This document shows positions 1 through 8,849 of a DNA stretch of 64,000 nucleotides, piece by piece. How positions within the stretch are numbered: the stretch's first letter is position 1; each line of letters begins with the position of its first letter. The position numbers and the translations under genes are program-made. Source of the stretch: CAZSDP01 sp964605665 (lineage in GTDB: Bacteria > Planctomycetota > UBA8108 > UBA1146); contig CAZSDP010000009.1 of the NCBI GenBank assembly GCA_964605665.1, positions 82,660 to 146,659 on the forward strand. Direction: 5' to 3'. The notes under the pieces were generated by a model that was given only the letters and a program-made list of their open reading frames with translations, did not search any database and was not told where the DNA came from.

Positions 1-2
1 GT

Positions 3-554
3 GTGGCGCGTCTCTTCGCGATCATGTTGCTGAGAGAAATCGATGCCCCACTTCTCGCCGAGCTCAACACCTTCTCCGCCGAACTCGAGAAGGTCGGCAT
101 CGAGTTACCGACGGAAGATCAGCTGGAAGAGCTCGCCGCCGAGTACTTCCAGCTATTCGTCAACCCGAAGCGCTCTCTCCCTCTCGTCGAATCGCTCTAC
201 CGAACCGGGAGTTACGAAGGAGCGGATGCCAACGATGTCCGCGCAATTGCCGAATCCGCCGGTCTCGAGTGGGACAGTGACTCCGCCCGCGGCGCTCCGG
301 TCGATCACCTAGGCTCTCTTTTGATGCTCTGGGCTCACCTCGTCCCTCTCGACCGAACTGTCGCCGAACAATTCGCCATCCATCACCTGGCGTGGGCTCC
401 CTCTGTTCTCTCCCAAGTCAAAGAGGGGCGGTCCGATCGAAACCAGATCAGCGGAGAGGTTTTCTATCCACGCCTCTGCGCTGCAATCTCGATTCTGATC
501 GAAGCGATCTTGGATGCCTCCCAGATCTCGCCAACGGATAAGTCTCACTCCTAG
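3..554 (+). CDS. TorD/NarJ-type molybdoenzyme maturation chaperone, probably 5'-truncated
   Basis: Cytoplasmic chaperones of this family bind the twin-arginine leader or apo-form of molybdopterin oxidoreductases and hold them until the cofactor is inserted. The protein is mainly helical. It shows the family signature YFQLFVNP...LPLVESLY (about residues 48-66) followed by DHLGSLLMLWAHL (about 101-113), the equivalent of the conserved D-H-hydrophobic helix. The visible reading frame opens with GTG at base 3, but the first residues already sit inside the first helix and no ribosome site can be seen, so the true start probably lies left of the window. The partner enzyme is expected upstream, outside the window. 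moeA and mobA elsewhere in the window fit a molybdoenzyme-using cell. Family assignment is by motif reading only. Confidence 0.7.
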   Translation: MARLFAIMLLREIDAPLLAELNTFSAELEKVGIELPTEDQLEELAAEYFQLFVNPKRSLPLVESLYRTGSYEGADANDVRAIAESAGLEWDSDSARGAPVDHLGSLLMLWAHLVPLDRTVAEQFAIHHLAWAPSVLSQVKEGRSDRNQISGEVFYPRLCAAISILIEAILDASQISPTDKSHS

Positions 555-644
555 TCGTTGAGGCTCACTTGCTGTACCTTGGCTTCATTCGTCACCAGAG
601 TTCTGAGGACTCGAGAACGAGATCCCACTTCGAAAGAGACCTCC

Positions 645-1925
645 ATGGAGCATCACAACCCACTCGGGGGCCGTGTTCGTCGACGCCTCCACAATCGAGG
701 TGTCACCCTCTGTCTCTTTCTCAGCCTTGTTGTTGCCTTGCCGCTCTCTGGATCAAGTTCGCCTTCTGCCGATCCAAAGGTCTCGAGAGCGATTGCCGCT
801 TATCTGCTCGCTCCCCCGGCCCGCGAAAAAACCTTCCTCAGAAAAGCGCTGAAGGCGATCGATGGAGACCTGGAAGTCGCCACGACCGCTCTCCGTTCGA
901 TGCCCCCCCTCTCCCAGAAAAAATCAGGGACTTACCACGGGCAACCCTTTGAGAGCGGCGGCCAACAGTGGGAGTACTCGATCGATCTTCCCGAGAATTA
1001 CGATGGGAAACGACGCTTCCCCGTCCTCGTTCTTCCCGATCACTCCGCGGTCGGCCCAGAAGCGGGGATCAACTTCTGGAAAGGCAAAAGAGGCGCCGAA
1101 GACTACATCCTCTTCCGACCGGTCATCGTCAAGTACCAAACCGATCGCAGTCGTTTTCCCGCTCAACCGCTCCTGCGCGATCAGGCGATCGCTGCGGTGA
1201 TGCGCGATGCTCTCCGCCATCTCCGGCTCCACTATGCGGTCGATCACGATCGCTTCACCATGACGGGACTCTCACAGGCGGGATACTATACCTACTACTA
1301 TGCGGTCTCTTTCCCCGAAGAGTTCGCTGCGATCATTCCGGAATCGGCCGGCGGCGGGGCGGTCGACCAGGGCATCCGACCTCTCGCCGCGAGTCTCGCG
1401 GCGCTCCAAACACGCATCCTCCACACCGACGGTGATCAGATCACTCCATATAGCTCGGCGGAAGGGATGCGCGATGCAATCGAGGCCGCGGGAGGTAAGG
1501 TCGAGCTGATCACCTACACCGCAAAGGACTATCCGGGCCAGCCCCCGGAGAAGTTCCACCCCGGCCCCCACAATCTGCGATTGCGAAACGTCCTACCGTG
1601 GGCAAAAGAACAGCGACGGGAACTCCCCACCGGCTTCACTCGAGTCGTGCGACACCCACTTCAACAAGATGCCGGACAATTCCTCGTGGAAGGCTCCCTC
1701 AAGAAACCGATCTCGGTAGAAGTCAGTGCGGAAGAAGGAAAACTCCAAGGGAAGGGCGCCCGACTCGTGTACCTCGTCCCTCCAGAGGTGATCCTCGAAG
1801 GTGGCGAGTTGAAGATCAAACGGAAGACGGTAACCCCCGAGGCGGACCTTCAACTGATGCTCCGCCGATTCAAGGCGGTCCCCGATCCCCAACGGCTCGC
1901 AGCAGCTCAAGTCAAGATTCGCTGA
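645..1925 (+). CDS. Secreted alpha/beta-hydrolase (putative esterase/peptidase)
   Basis: A 426-residue protein with a signal peptide (basic RVRRRLHNRG followed by a hydrophobic run, residues about 9-40). The ATG at 645 is preferred over an in-frame TTG at 558 because it is preceded by AAAGAGA and starts directly before the signal peptide. The hydrolase fold is recognisable: a beta-strand with VLVLPDHS, a nucleophile elbow GLSQAG with Ser210, an acid candidate at Asp262 or Asp264 (HTDGDQ), and a histidine candidate at His305 or His309 (FHPGPH). About 95 residues follow the catalytic histidine and may form a small beta domain. The substrate is not evident; the closest families are secreted esterases and dienelactone-hydrolase-like enzymes. 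It stands between the chaperone gene and a secreted propeller protein, with no clear operon. Confidence 0.75.
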   Translation: MEHHNPLGGRVRRRLHNRGVTLCLFLSLVVALPLSGSSSPSADPKVSRAIAAYLLAPPAREKTFLRKALKAIDGDLEVATTALRSMPPLSQKKSGTYHGQPFESGGQQWEYSIDLPENYDGKRRFPVLVLPDHSAVGPEAGINFWKGKRGAEDYILFRPVIVKYQTDRSRFPAQPLLRDQAIAAVMRDALRHLRLHYAVDHDRFTMTGLSQAGYYTYYYAVSFPEEFAAIIPESAGGGAVDQGIRPLAASLAALQTRILHTDGDQITPYSSAEGMRDAIEAAGGKVELITYTAKDYPGQPPEKFHPGPHNLRLRNVLPWAKEQRRELPTGFTRVVRHPLQQDAGQFLVEGSLKKPISVEVSAEEGKLQGKGARLVYLVPPEVILEGGELKIKRKTVTPEADLQLMLRRFKAVPDPQRLAAAQVKIR

Positions 1926-1973
1926 ATACCGGCTTGATCGGTCGTCTCAAAATCACCGAATGAGATCTTCTCT

Positions 1974-3047
1974 ATGACCCTCAGAACAATTGCTCAAATC
2001 CGCCATCTCTCTTTCAACCGACAGCTCTTTCAAACCCAAGCTCTCCTTCTCCTTTTGCTGCTGACTTGGGCGAATTTCCCAATGGCAGCAAACGGTCAGA
2101 AAGCGATCGAGATCGACCCCCGCATCTGGCGGATTTACCAAGACCGCGGCGGGAGCTACTGGTTCGGGAGCAATGGAAACGGCGTCTACCGCTACCACCA
2201 ACAGACTCTCACCCAATACACCGAGAGAGAAGGGCTCCGAGGCACGCAGGTGCGAGACATCGAGGAAGACGCTGCCGGAAATGTGTATATCGCAACCGAA
2301 GGTGGAATCAGTCGATTTGATGGCGAGATGTTTCAGACTTTGGAAATGGTCAAACCCACCACCGAAGACCAGGGCTGGAAGCTGAACCGGGATGATGTAT
2401 GGCTCGTCGATCCTCGGCCAGGACTCTACGCCACTTGCCGATACGATGGAGAAACGCTGCACCGTCTCCAACTCCCACCCGCGCCAGAGGGGAAGGCTCC
2501 TTCCGGGGTTTACAGTATTTTCCGAGATCGAGCCGGTCACCTGTGGTTTGGAACTCCTGAGTCGGGAGTATGCCGCTACGACGGAAACCACTTTCACTGG
2601 CTCTTTGAAAAACCATTGACCACCACCCCGCAAGGGGGAGAGTTTGGAATTCGCTCGGTGTATCAAGATCGAGCCGGTGACTTCTGGATCTCTAATACGA
2701 GACAGCGCTTTCAGATCTCGCCAAAGAGTGGTCTCGAGTTGAAAAATCATCGTCTCGACTACACAAAGAAAGAAGGCCTGCCGAACTCCCAGGAGGACAC
2801 TGACGAAAACTTCAGCTACTTCCATGCCGTCACAGAAGACTCTGCCGGTTCATTGTGGATGGCGTGTGGGAGTCATGGAGTCTGGAAGTATGACGGTCAG
2901 CGAGTCACTCACTATTCGCTCGGAGATGGAGCATACGCTCTCACGCTCCTCTACGATCGTGAAGGTCAGCTCTGGGTTGGAACCCTCCAGCACGGCATAC
3001 ACACCTTCGACGGCGAGAAATTCGAACGGTTCAACCCGACACGGTAA
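1974..3047 (+). CDS. Secreted beta-propeller protein of the two-component-regulator propeller type
   Basis: A 357-residue protein with an N-terminal signal sequence (a leucine-rich stretch around residues 22-36, ending near NGQ). The rest consists of repeated blades of the Reg_prop type: IWRIYQDRGGSYWFGSNG, VRDIEEDAAGNVYIATEGG, VYSIFRDRAGHLWFGTPESG, IRSVYQDRAGDFWIS, FHAVTEDSAGSLWMACG and LLYDREGQLWVGTLQHG. Each has the D-x-x-G-x-(L/Y)-W-(F/V)-G-T core. In most relatives these blades form the periplasmic sensor of a hybrid histidine kinase. Here the gene ends right after the last blade with no membrane segment or kinase, so it is a free secreted or periplasmic propeller. Ligand unknown. It converges with the peptidase gene downstream. 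Confidence 0.8.
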   Translation: MTLRTIAQIRHLSFNRQLFQTQALLLLLLLTWANFPMAANGQKAIEIDPRIWRIYQDRGGSYWFGSNGNGVYRYHQQTLTQYTEREGLRGTQVRDIEEDAAGNVYIATEGGISRFDGEMFQTLEMVKPTTEDQGWKLNRDDVWLVDPRPGLYATCRYDGETLHRLQLPPAPEGKAPSGVYSIFRDRAGHLWFGTPESGVCRYDGNHFHWLFEKPLTTTPQGGEFGIRSVYQDRAGDFWISNTRQRFQISPKSGLELKNHRLDYTKKEGLPNSQEDTDENFSYFHAVTEDSAGSLWMACGSHGVWKYDGQRVTHYSLGDGAYALTLLYDREGQLWVGTLQHGIHTFDGEKFERFNPTR

Positions 3048-3133
3048 TCTGCGCCGTTCGAGATCGCCGTCGTAACGAGGCCCATCGCGGGGTGATCGTT
3101 CTCGAAGCCACGAACGTTTAGTAACAATCCCCG

Positions 3134-4873
3134 TTAGGGGACAAGTTCCTCGATCTTCATTCCGAGGAGCAACTCCAGCAGGAGCTCTTGCTGCTTCTCC
3201 CATAGAGATTCAAGAGTCGTCGCGGTGACGGTCACCTGCTGGCCTTCGCGGAGATAGGCCACTCCGAGAAAGTGCAAATTGAGCGTGGGGCTCAATTTGC
3301 CAAACATTTCATAGAACGCGACCGGTTGGCCCGAGATCTTCTCTTCCCGAATGAACTTCATTTCCAAGGTCGGAATAGAGTCGACTTGCGCCTTGGTCAT
3401 TTTGATCAGTTGCTCGAGGGTTGTCCCCGGTGGAACTGGATTGACTTGCACATTGATATTGGGAGTAAAGATCGGATCAGAATTCTCTTCGTTGAGAAGC
3501 ACTTCCATCCCGTTGATCTCTTTTGATATCCACCCTTCCCGAAGCTCGATTGAGACTCCCCCCCTCTCGTGGACCCAACGATTCGCCTCGACTCGAGCGG
3601 AGGCCGCCATCTTTTCAGCCCAAGCCTCTTCGATCGCGGCAGTGGAAATGCTGTCTGCTTCAACGATCGGGTAGTTCACAGACGAGGAAGCGAGCGCGGC
3701 GTCGATCATCTTCGCCAACCGATCAGGCGCGTCACTGCGCCAATCGACAACATTGCCGTTGAGCATCACTTTTCCAGCGGCATTGCTCAAATGAGTGGCG
3801 AACTGTTCCGCGTCGAGTTCGCGATCCCAAACGGTTCGCCACACCAGCACCTTTTGCCGACCTTCACCTTCACCACTGGCAAGAATGACGAGGCGATCTC
3901 CATCCCAGCCAGCCGCAGCGGGATAGGCGATGCTTCGATCCTCCCCAATCAGCCTCAGAAGGGAGTAACAGGTCAACTCACCGAGAGTATCTTCGTGCAC
4001 CACCGGGAGACCGAAATCGGGGAGCTCGATCTTCCGAGGAGAATCGCTTTGAAACTTCTCTGGGTGCAACGCCTGCTCCATCGAAGGAGGAGGATTCATG
4101 AGAGTCTCAGCAACGGCGTCCCAGCCACCAGATTGATAACGCTGCGCCATCAACAGACGTCCCGCGGAGTAAATGATCGAGACCTCCCCTGCCAACATCA
4201 TCTCTAAGTCGTTCTGCAGATCTTCTTCGGTGAGGGTCGCGAGCCGTTCGGCTTCGACTTGAGTCGCCATTGCGAGCCAGTCTGCATGCCCTTCGATGAG
4301 ACAAGAGATCACCCGAGACCCATCGAGCGTCTCTCGATAACTGCTCAGTAGCTTTTCAAGGGAGTAGGTCTGATCTTGATAGGCATGGACCAATTCGTGA
4401 GTGACCAGAAATTCGGTTCCCGAGAAGAGATCTGACAAGGCTGCATCAGGTTTATCGAGGAAGACCAGTTCATCGGTGTCGATTTGGTAATAGGCGTCAA
4501 GCGCCTGGAGAAGCTCACCTACCGCATTCGACCGGAGCCGTGCAGGGTCATCGGTTTCCACCAATCCGAGGGCGTAGAGCAAAGCGGCGAACTCTGAAAA
4601 GTAACCTGCTTTGAAGTACATATCTTGCGTGCGATCGAAATCATCGTAGGCGGCGGAGGACTCTTTCAACGAGATCTTCACCCGTGTGGAGTCGACGGGA
4701 AATCCCAACTCCGCCAGCGATTTTTGCGCTTCTTCTGCAATCGCCTGCACATGCTCGAGTTTTTCGGTCGTCCCCTCCGAACTTTCGCCTGTTCCCTCTT
4801 GAGCATCGGCGCTCGAAACCCCGAAGCAGAGAGCGGCGAACACTAGAAACTGGGTGAGAGTAAAACGTCGCAT
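3134..4873 (-). CDS. Secreted HExxH zinc-peptidase-like protein
   Basis: A 579-residue protein with a clear signal peptide (residues 1-24, ending ADAQ). The motif HELVH at residues 159-163 is followed 31 residues later by EGHAD (Glu194). This spacing is typical of gluzincin-type zinc peptidases, where two His and a downstream Glu bind zinc and the Glu of HExxH is catalytic. Directly after the motif comes AYQDQTYSLEKLL, the helix seen in several bacterial proteins of unknown function with peptidase-like centres. The C-terminal third (about 430-575) is beta-rich and resembles a lipoprotein-like sandwich domain of unknown role. Substrate unknown. Transcription runs towards the propeller gene; the divergent partner at 5044 probably shares the 170-bp upstream region. 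Confidence 0.7.
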   Translation of the reverse strand: MRRFTLTQFLVFAALCFGVSSADAQEGTGESSEGTTEKLEHVQAIAEEAQKSLAELGFPVDSTRVKISLKESSAAYDDFDRTQDMYFKAGYFSEFAALLYALGLVETDDPARLRSNAVGELLQALDAYYQIDTDELVFLDKPDAALSDLFSGTEFLVTHELVHAYQDQTYSLEKLLSSYRETLDGSRVISCLIEGHADWLAMATQVEAERLATLTEEDLQNDLEMMLAGEVSIIYSAGRLLMAQRYQSGGWDAVAETLMNPPPSMEQALHPEKFQSDSPRKIELPDFGLPVVHEDTLGELTCYSLLRLIGEDRSIAYPAAAGWDGDRLVILASGEGEGRQKVLVWRTVWDRELDAEQFATHLSNAAGKVMLNGNVVDWRSDAPDRLAKMIDAALASSSVNYPIVEADSISTAAIEEAWAEKMAASARVEANRWVHERGGVSIELREGWISKEINGMEVLLNEENSDPIFTPNINVQVNPVPPGTTLEQLIKMTKAQVDSIPTLEMKFIREEKISGQPVAFYEMFGKLSPTLNLHFLGVAYLREGQQVTVTATTLESLWEKQQELLLELLLGMKIEELVP

Positions 4874-5043
4874 CGCAGCCTCTTTTCGCAGCGAAGGTAT
4901 TCATCAGATGGGGAACGGTGGAAACGATACGCTAGCATATCTAACTCACCCAACCTAGGTCGTCGTGAACCGGCCTCTTCTGTGCTGAAGAATTCTCACA
5001 GCTCCAGCTCCACCAACCGAACCGGACAGTTTATGCTGCGCTC

Positions 5044-5667
5044 ATGAACTACGAACCGCGGAAACAAGTCTTGTGGCTCGAGTGGAGCCTACTCTTCATC
5101 GGGATGCCGATCTTCGCGTGGACGGAAGTCGTTCCCGCGAGCAAATTCCTGATCTTCGCATTGCCAATTCTGTATTCGATTGTGGTCTATCGGCGAAATC
5201 GGCCGCAGATCGATCTTAAACAAAACCGCCCGAACGTGGTCGCGATCGCGCTCCGCGTCATCTTCGGCTTTAGTCTTCTCACTCTCGGAGTTCACTTGTT
5301 CCTCAAAGACGATCTCTTTCTCTTGCCGAGGAGCAAACCGGAGCTGTGGATCCTCATCTTGTGCTGCTATCCGTTCGTTTCTGCTTGGCCTCAGGAGTTT
5401 CTCTATCGAAAGTTCTACTTTTGGCGTTATCAGAGGTTGTTCCCGGGCGAGAGTGGCCTCGTCTGGTCAAGCACGCTGACCTTCTCGTTTCTGCATGTGA
5501 TGTATGACCACTGGGTCCCCCTGGTACTCACCTTAGCGGGGGGCTATCTCTTTTCGCGGCTCTACGTGAAGACAGGTTCTCTCTTCTGGCCTTGGCTCGA
5601 GCACAGCCTATTCGGGCTGTGGATCTTCACAGTGGGGCTTGGCTCCTTCTTCTATGAAGCCCCTTGA
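5044..5667 (+). CDS. CPBP-family (CAAX protease-like) integral membrane protein
   Basis: A 207-residue polytopic membrane protein with at least five hydrophobic segments. Three CPBP motif elements are visible: QEFLYRKFYFWR (Glu118, Arg122), FLHVMYDHW (His151) and EHSLFG (His187). Together they would bind metal inside the membrane. The first Glu of the canonical EExxxR is Gln117 here, so catalysis may rest on Glu118 alone or may be lost. Related proteins cleave prenylated or membrane peptides, or act in immunity to bacteriocins. The ATG start is the only sensible one. It is transcribed divergently from the peptidase gene. Confidence 0.8.
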   Translation: MNYEPRKQVLWLEWSLLFIGMPIFAWTEVVPASKFLIFALPILYSIVVYRRNRPQIDLKQNRPNVVAIALRVIFGFSLLTLGVHLFLKDDLFLLPRSKPELWILILCCYPFVSAWPQEFLYRKFYFWRYQRLFPGESGLVWSSTLTFSFLHVMYDHWVPLVLTLAGGYLFSRLYVKTGSLFWPWLEHSLFGLWIFTVGLGSFFYEAP

Positions 5668-5693
5668 GACTCGCCCGCCTCAGTAAACGTGCG

Positions 5694-5717
5694 GAACACC
5701 GCATCATGTCGGTGTTC
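5694..5717. terminator. Hairpin in the convergent gap between CPBP gene and mutS
   Basis: An 8-bp perfect stem (GAACACCG pairing with CGGTGTTC) closes an 8-nt loop, 27 bases after the CPBP stop codon. No T-run follows on the plus strand (GGCTTCT). As the gap lies between converging genes, it could serve either or both. Confidence 0.45.
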
Positions 5718-5864
5718 GGCTTCTACCATCTTGTCCGTTGTCAACGGGACTCACCCCTTCCCTCTCCCTCAACTCACAGCTGAGTCGGTGCCGAGAGCGG
5801 GCGACATCGGCGGGTGAATTCAGGCCGAGTTGGAGAAGGCGTTTTGAAGGATAGAAGCTGCGCG

Positions 5865-8507
5865 CTATATGCTCTCGCGCCAACGCGCGATCAAGTTCAG
5901 CGCCTCTAGAGGGGTGAGTCGATTCAGATCGAGTGACTCGAGCTCCCGGACGACATCGTCACCACGACTCGCAAAGAGACCGAGTTGAGTCACTTCTACC
6001 GGATCGGGGCGGGTCGGGACTGCAGCAGGAGTGCCGCGCCCACCCACATGCTCTTGCTCGAGGTGACCGAGAATCACCTTTGCACGCTCGAGAACCTCTC
6101 GAGGAACTCCCGCGAGTCGCGCCACGTGGATGCCATACGCTTTGTCCGTCCCCCCCGGCACGATCTTGTGCAGGAAAACGATCTCGTCTTTCCACTCGCG
6201 AACTGCGACATTCAAATTCTGGACTCGGCCAGGGTGTCGTTCCTCGAGTTCGGTCAACTCGTGGTAGTGGGTGGCGAAGAGCGTCCGAGCTGCGACCGGT
6301 TCGACCAAGTGCTCACTGATCGCCCACGCCAAGCTGACTCCATCAAGAGTGCTCGTACCACGACCCACTTCATCGAGGATCACCACCGACCGCTCCGTCG
6401 CGTTGTTCAAAATATTAGCGGTCTCCGTCATCTCCACCATGAAGGTGGACTGACCTCTAGTGATGTCATCCGCGGCGCCGACCCGCGTGAAGATGCGATC
6501 AGCGATTCCGATCTTCGCCCTCTTGGCAGGAACGTATCCGCCCAATTGGGCCAGCAGCACGATCAAAGCGTTCTGTCGAATGTAGGTCGACTTGCCCGCC
6601 ATGTTCGGACCGGTGATCACCGCCAAGGTGCCACTCTCACCGCCGAGCATCGTGTCATTCGGAGTGAAATCAGACTTGGCATTCCCCGCAGCCAGAACTG
6701 GGTGGCACCCCTCTTCGATTTCGAGGATCGGCTCCTCGACGATCTCCGGACGAATCCAATCCTCGTCGATCGCCACCTGCGCGAGAGAACTGAGCGCGTC
6801 GACGGTCGCCACCGCAGCGGCCGCACGTTGCAGAAGTCGCAGCTCGCTGAGCAGTTCCTCTCGGAAATTCTGGAAGAGCTCAAACTCGAGCGCTTCCGCT
6901 CGTTCCTTCGCTCCGAGGACACGACTCTCTTGCTCTTTGAGAGAAGGAGTCACGTAGCGCTCCGCATTCTTGAGAGTTTGCTTGCGGGTGTAGTCCGCGG
7001 GGATGCGATCTTTATGGGCATGGGTCACTTCGATCGAGTAACCAAAGACCCGATTGAACTTCACCTTGAGAGTGGGAATACCGGTTCGCTCCACCTCTGC
7101 CGCCTCGAATTGGGCGATCCAGTCGACACCCTCCCGGGAAGTGGAGCGCAACTCGTCGAGCTCTGGCTCGAAGCCGTCTCGTATCACCCCGCCTTCCTTG
7201 ATCGTCGCGGGGGGCTCCGTAACGATCGCTCGGTCGATCTGATCTGCGATGTCGAGCAACGCATCTTCTTTCAGATCTTCCAATGCTTCCGCGATCACTC
7301 CCGCCTCGATCGAGGAGAGCGCTTCTCGAACTGTAGGAATCGCCCGTAGCGATGCTTCGAGTGCACGCAGATCGCGACCGTTTGCTCCGCCCATCGTCAA
7401 TCGAGAGGTGAGTCGTTCCACATCTCGGACGGGGCCGAGAGCTTCACGCACCGAACCGAGAGTTCTCGGCTCATCGACGAACGCTGCCACCCCCGTTTGA
7501 CGAACCAAAATCGCGTCACGCTCCCCCAACGGTGAGGTCAGCCACTCCCGCAACAGTCGCGCCCCCATCGCGGTCCGAGTCCGATCGAGGTGCGCCAAGA
7601 GAGAACCGCGCCGCTCGCCGGTCCGTGCCACCGTCAACAGGTCGAGAGCACGGTGCGTTGCCGCATCGAGCGCGAGCCTGCGAGTACTCCCTCCGGTGCG
7701 GAGCCTTGCGATATGGGGAAGAGCTTGCCGTTGAGTTTCGCCGAGATAGTGGATCAGCGCTCCCGCAGCGTCGAGACCCGCCCCCAGATGCTCACATCCG
7801 AAGCCCTCGAGTGAACGGGTTCCAAAGTGAGCGAGCAGTCGCTCTCGCCCGGTATCGTGGTCAAAATGCCACTCGGGGTAGGGAGTCAATGCGCACTCTG
7901 ACTGGTGGACCGAGAGCCAATTCAAAGCCGGGATCTGATCGGTGGGTTTTCCTTCCGGGAACAAGCACTCCCGAGGAGCGATGGCGAGCAACAACTCCGC
8001 CCACCCCGAGGACGCCGGCAGGTCTTCCGCATGAAAACGGCCGGTCGAAAGATCGACCCAAGCCAAACCAACCTGATCAGGGTGGGTCACAAGGGCCGCC
8101 AAATGAAGCGGCTGGTGATCGTCGAGTGCATCTTCATCGACAAAGGTGCCGGGCGTGACCACGCGGACCACGTCACGTTCGACAATCCCCTTGGTCTGTT
8201 TTGGATCACCGATCTGTTCGCAAATCGCCACTCGCCGACCAGCTCGAATCAAACGACGGATGTAGAGATCGACCGACTTGACGGGGATTCCCGCCATCGG
8301 GATCGGATCGCCATTCTTCTCTTTACTCCGTGCGGTCAGCGTGATGCCGAGCAACTCCGCACACACTCGAGCGTCTTCGAAGAACATCTCATAGAAGTCA
8401 CCCATCCGGAAAAAAACGATGTCATCGGGGTGGTTCTCTTTGGCGCGTGTGTACTGCCGCATCATCGGGGTCTGGTCGGAACCAGCTGCGCTGCGGATCA
8501 TCTTCAA
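5865..8507 (-). CDS. mutS: DNA mismatch repair protein MutS
   Basis: An 880-residue MutS that recognises base mismatches and small loops and starts repair with MutL. The N-terminal mismatch-binding domain has the Phe-x-Glu wedge in DFYEMF (Phe38, Glu40). The ATPase domain has Walker A GPNMAGKST (about residues 632-640), STFMVEMTETANIL, the Walker B/signature stretch VILDEVGRGTSTLDG (about 705-719) and FATHYHEL. The length and domain order match full-size bacterial MutS, and the C-terminal dimer/tetramer tail is present. The gene stands alone, divergent from the low-complexity protein at 8850. The start at 8507 gives a short extra N-terminus before MMRQYTRAK; an internal Met at residue 15 is also possible. 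Confidence 0.98.
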   Translation of the reverse strand: MKMIRSAAGSDQTPMMRQYTRAKENHPDDIVFFRMGDFYEMFFEDARVCAELLGITLTARSKEKNGDPIPMAGIPVKSVDLYIRRLIRAGRRVAICEQIGDPKQTKGIVERDVVRVVTPGTFVDEDALDDHQPLHLAALVTHPDQVGLAWVDLSTGRFHAEDLPASSGWAELLLAIAPRECLFPEGKPTDQIPALNWLSVHQSECALTPYPEWHFDHDTGRERLLAHFGTRSLEGFGCEHLGAGLDAAGALIHYLGETQRQALPHIARLRTGGSTRRLALDAATHRALDLLTVARTGERRGSLLAHLDRTRTAMGARLLREWLTSPLGERDAILVRQTGVAAFVDEPRTLGSVREALGPVRDVERLTSRLTMGGANGRDLRALEASLRAIPTVREALSSIEAGVIAEALEDLKEDALLDIADQIDRAIVTEPPATIKEGGVIRDGFEPELDELRSTSREGVDWIAQFEAAEVERTGIPTLKVKFNRVFGYSIEVTHAHKDRIPADYTRKQTLKNAERYVTPSLKEQESRVLGAKERAEALEFELFQNFREELLSELRLLQRAAAAVATVDALSSLAQVAIDEDWIRPEIVEEPILEIEEGCHPVLAAGNAKSDFTPNDTMLGGESGTLAVITGPNMAGKSTYIRQNALIVLLAQLGGYVPAKRAKIGIADRIFTRVGAADDITRGQSTFMVEMTETANILNNATERSVVILDEVGRGTSTLDGVSLAWAISEHLVEPVAARTLFATHYHELTELEERHPGRVQNLNVAVREWKDEIVFLHKIVPGGTDKAYGIHVARLAGVPREVLERAKVILGHLEQEHVGGRGTPAAVPTRPDPVEVTQLGLFASRGDDVVRELESLDLNRLTPLEALNLIARWRESI

Positions 8508-8849
8508 AGACCTCTCATCGGACGGACACGCGCATCACCACACCACGGCGATCGATCGGTGGAATCTATTCGATCATGAACAACGAAGAGGCGAATTGTA
8601 GCCGTTCCCTCACCCACCCTCAGTCGGTTCCGCAGGATTCGAATACGGAGAATATCTATATCTAAACCCTTTTCCCGAAAAGGTTTCTGTGCCGCCCCCA
8701 GAGCAGGTGCGCCATCCATCGTACTCTTTTTGTGGAGGAACCGACTCCGCTGGAGCAGGCCAAACTGCTCTCTGACTCCGATCGATCGGCGAAGAAGTCG
8801 ACTTCATGAGCCGTTCTTTGCCGATAACCCCAACTTCAAGGAATCGACG
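8508..8849. other. Divergent intergenic region, mutS / low-complexity protein
   Basis: 342 bases between two outward-facing starts. It must hold both promoters. I could not identify confident -35/-10 boxes or a small gene. An AAGGA ribosome site lies 9 bases before the ATG at 8850. Confidence 0.5.

Noticed and set aside
558..644. TTG start 29 codons upstream of the alpha/beta-hydrolase
   Set aside because: No ribosome site, and the signal peptide begins right after ATG 645.
5985..7349. 454-codon frame on the strand opposite mutS
   Set aside because: Entirely antisense to mutS; composition is that of a reversed gene and no family features are seen.
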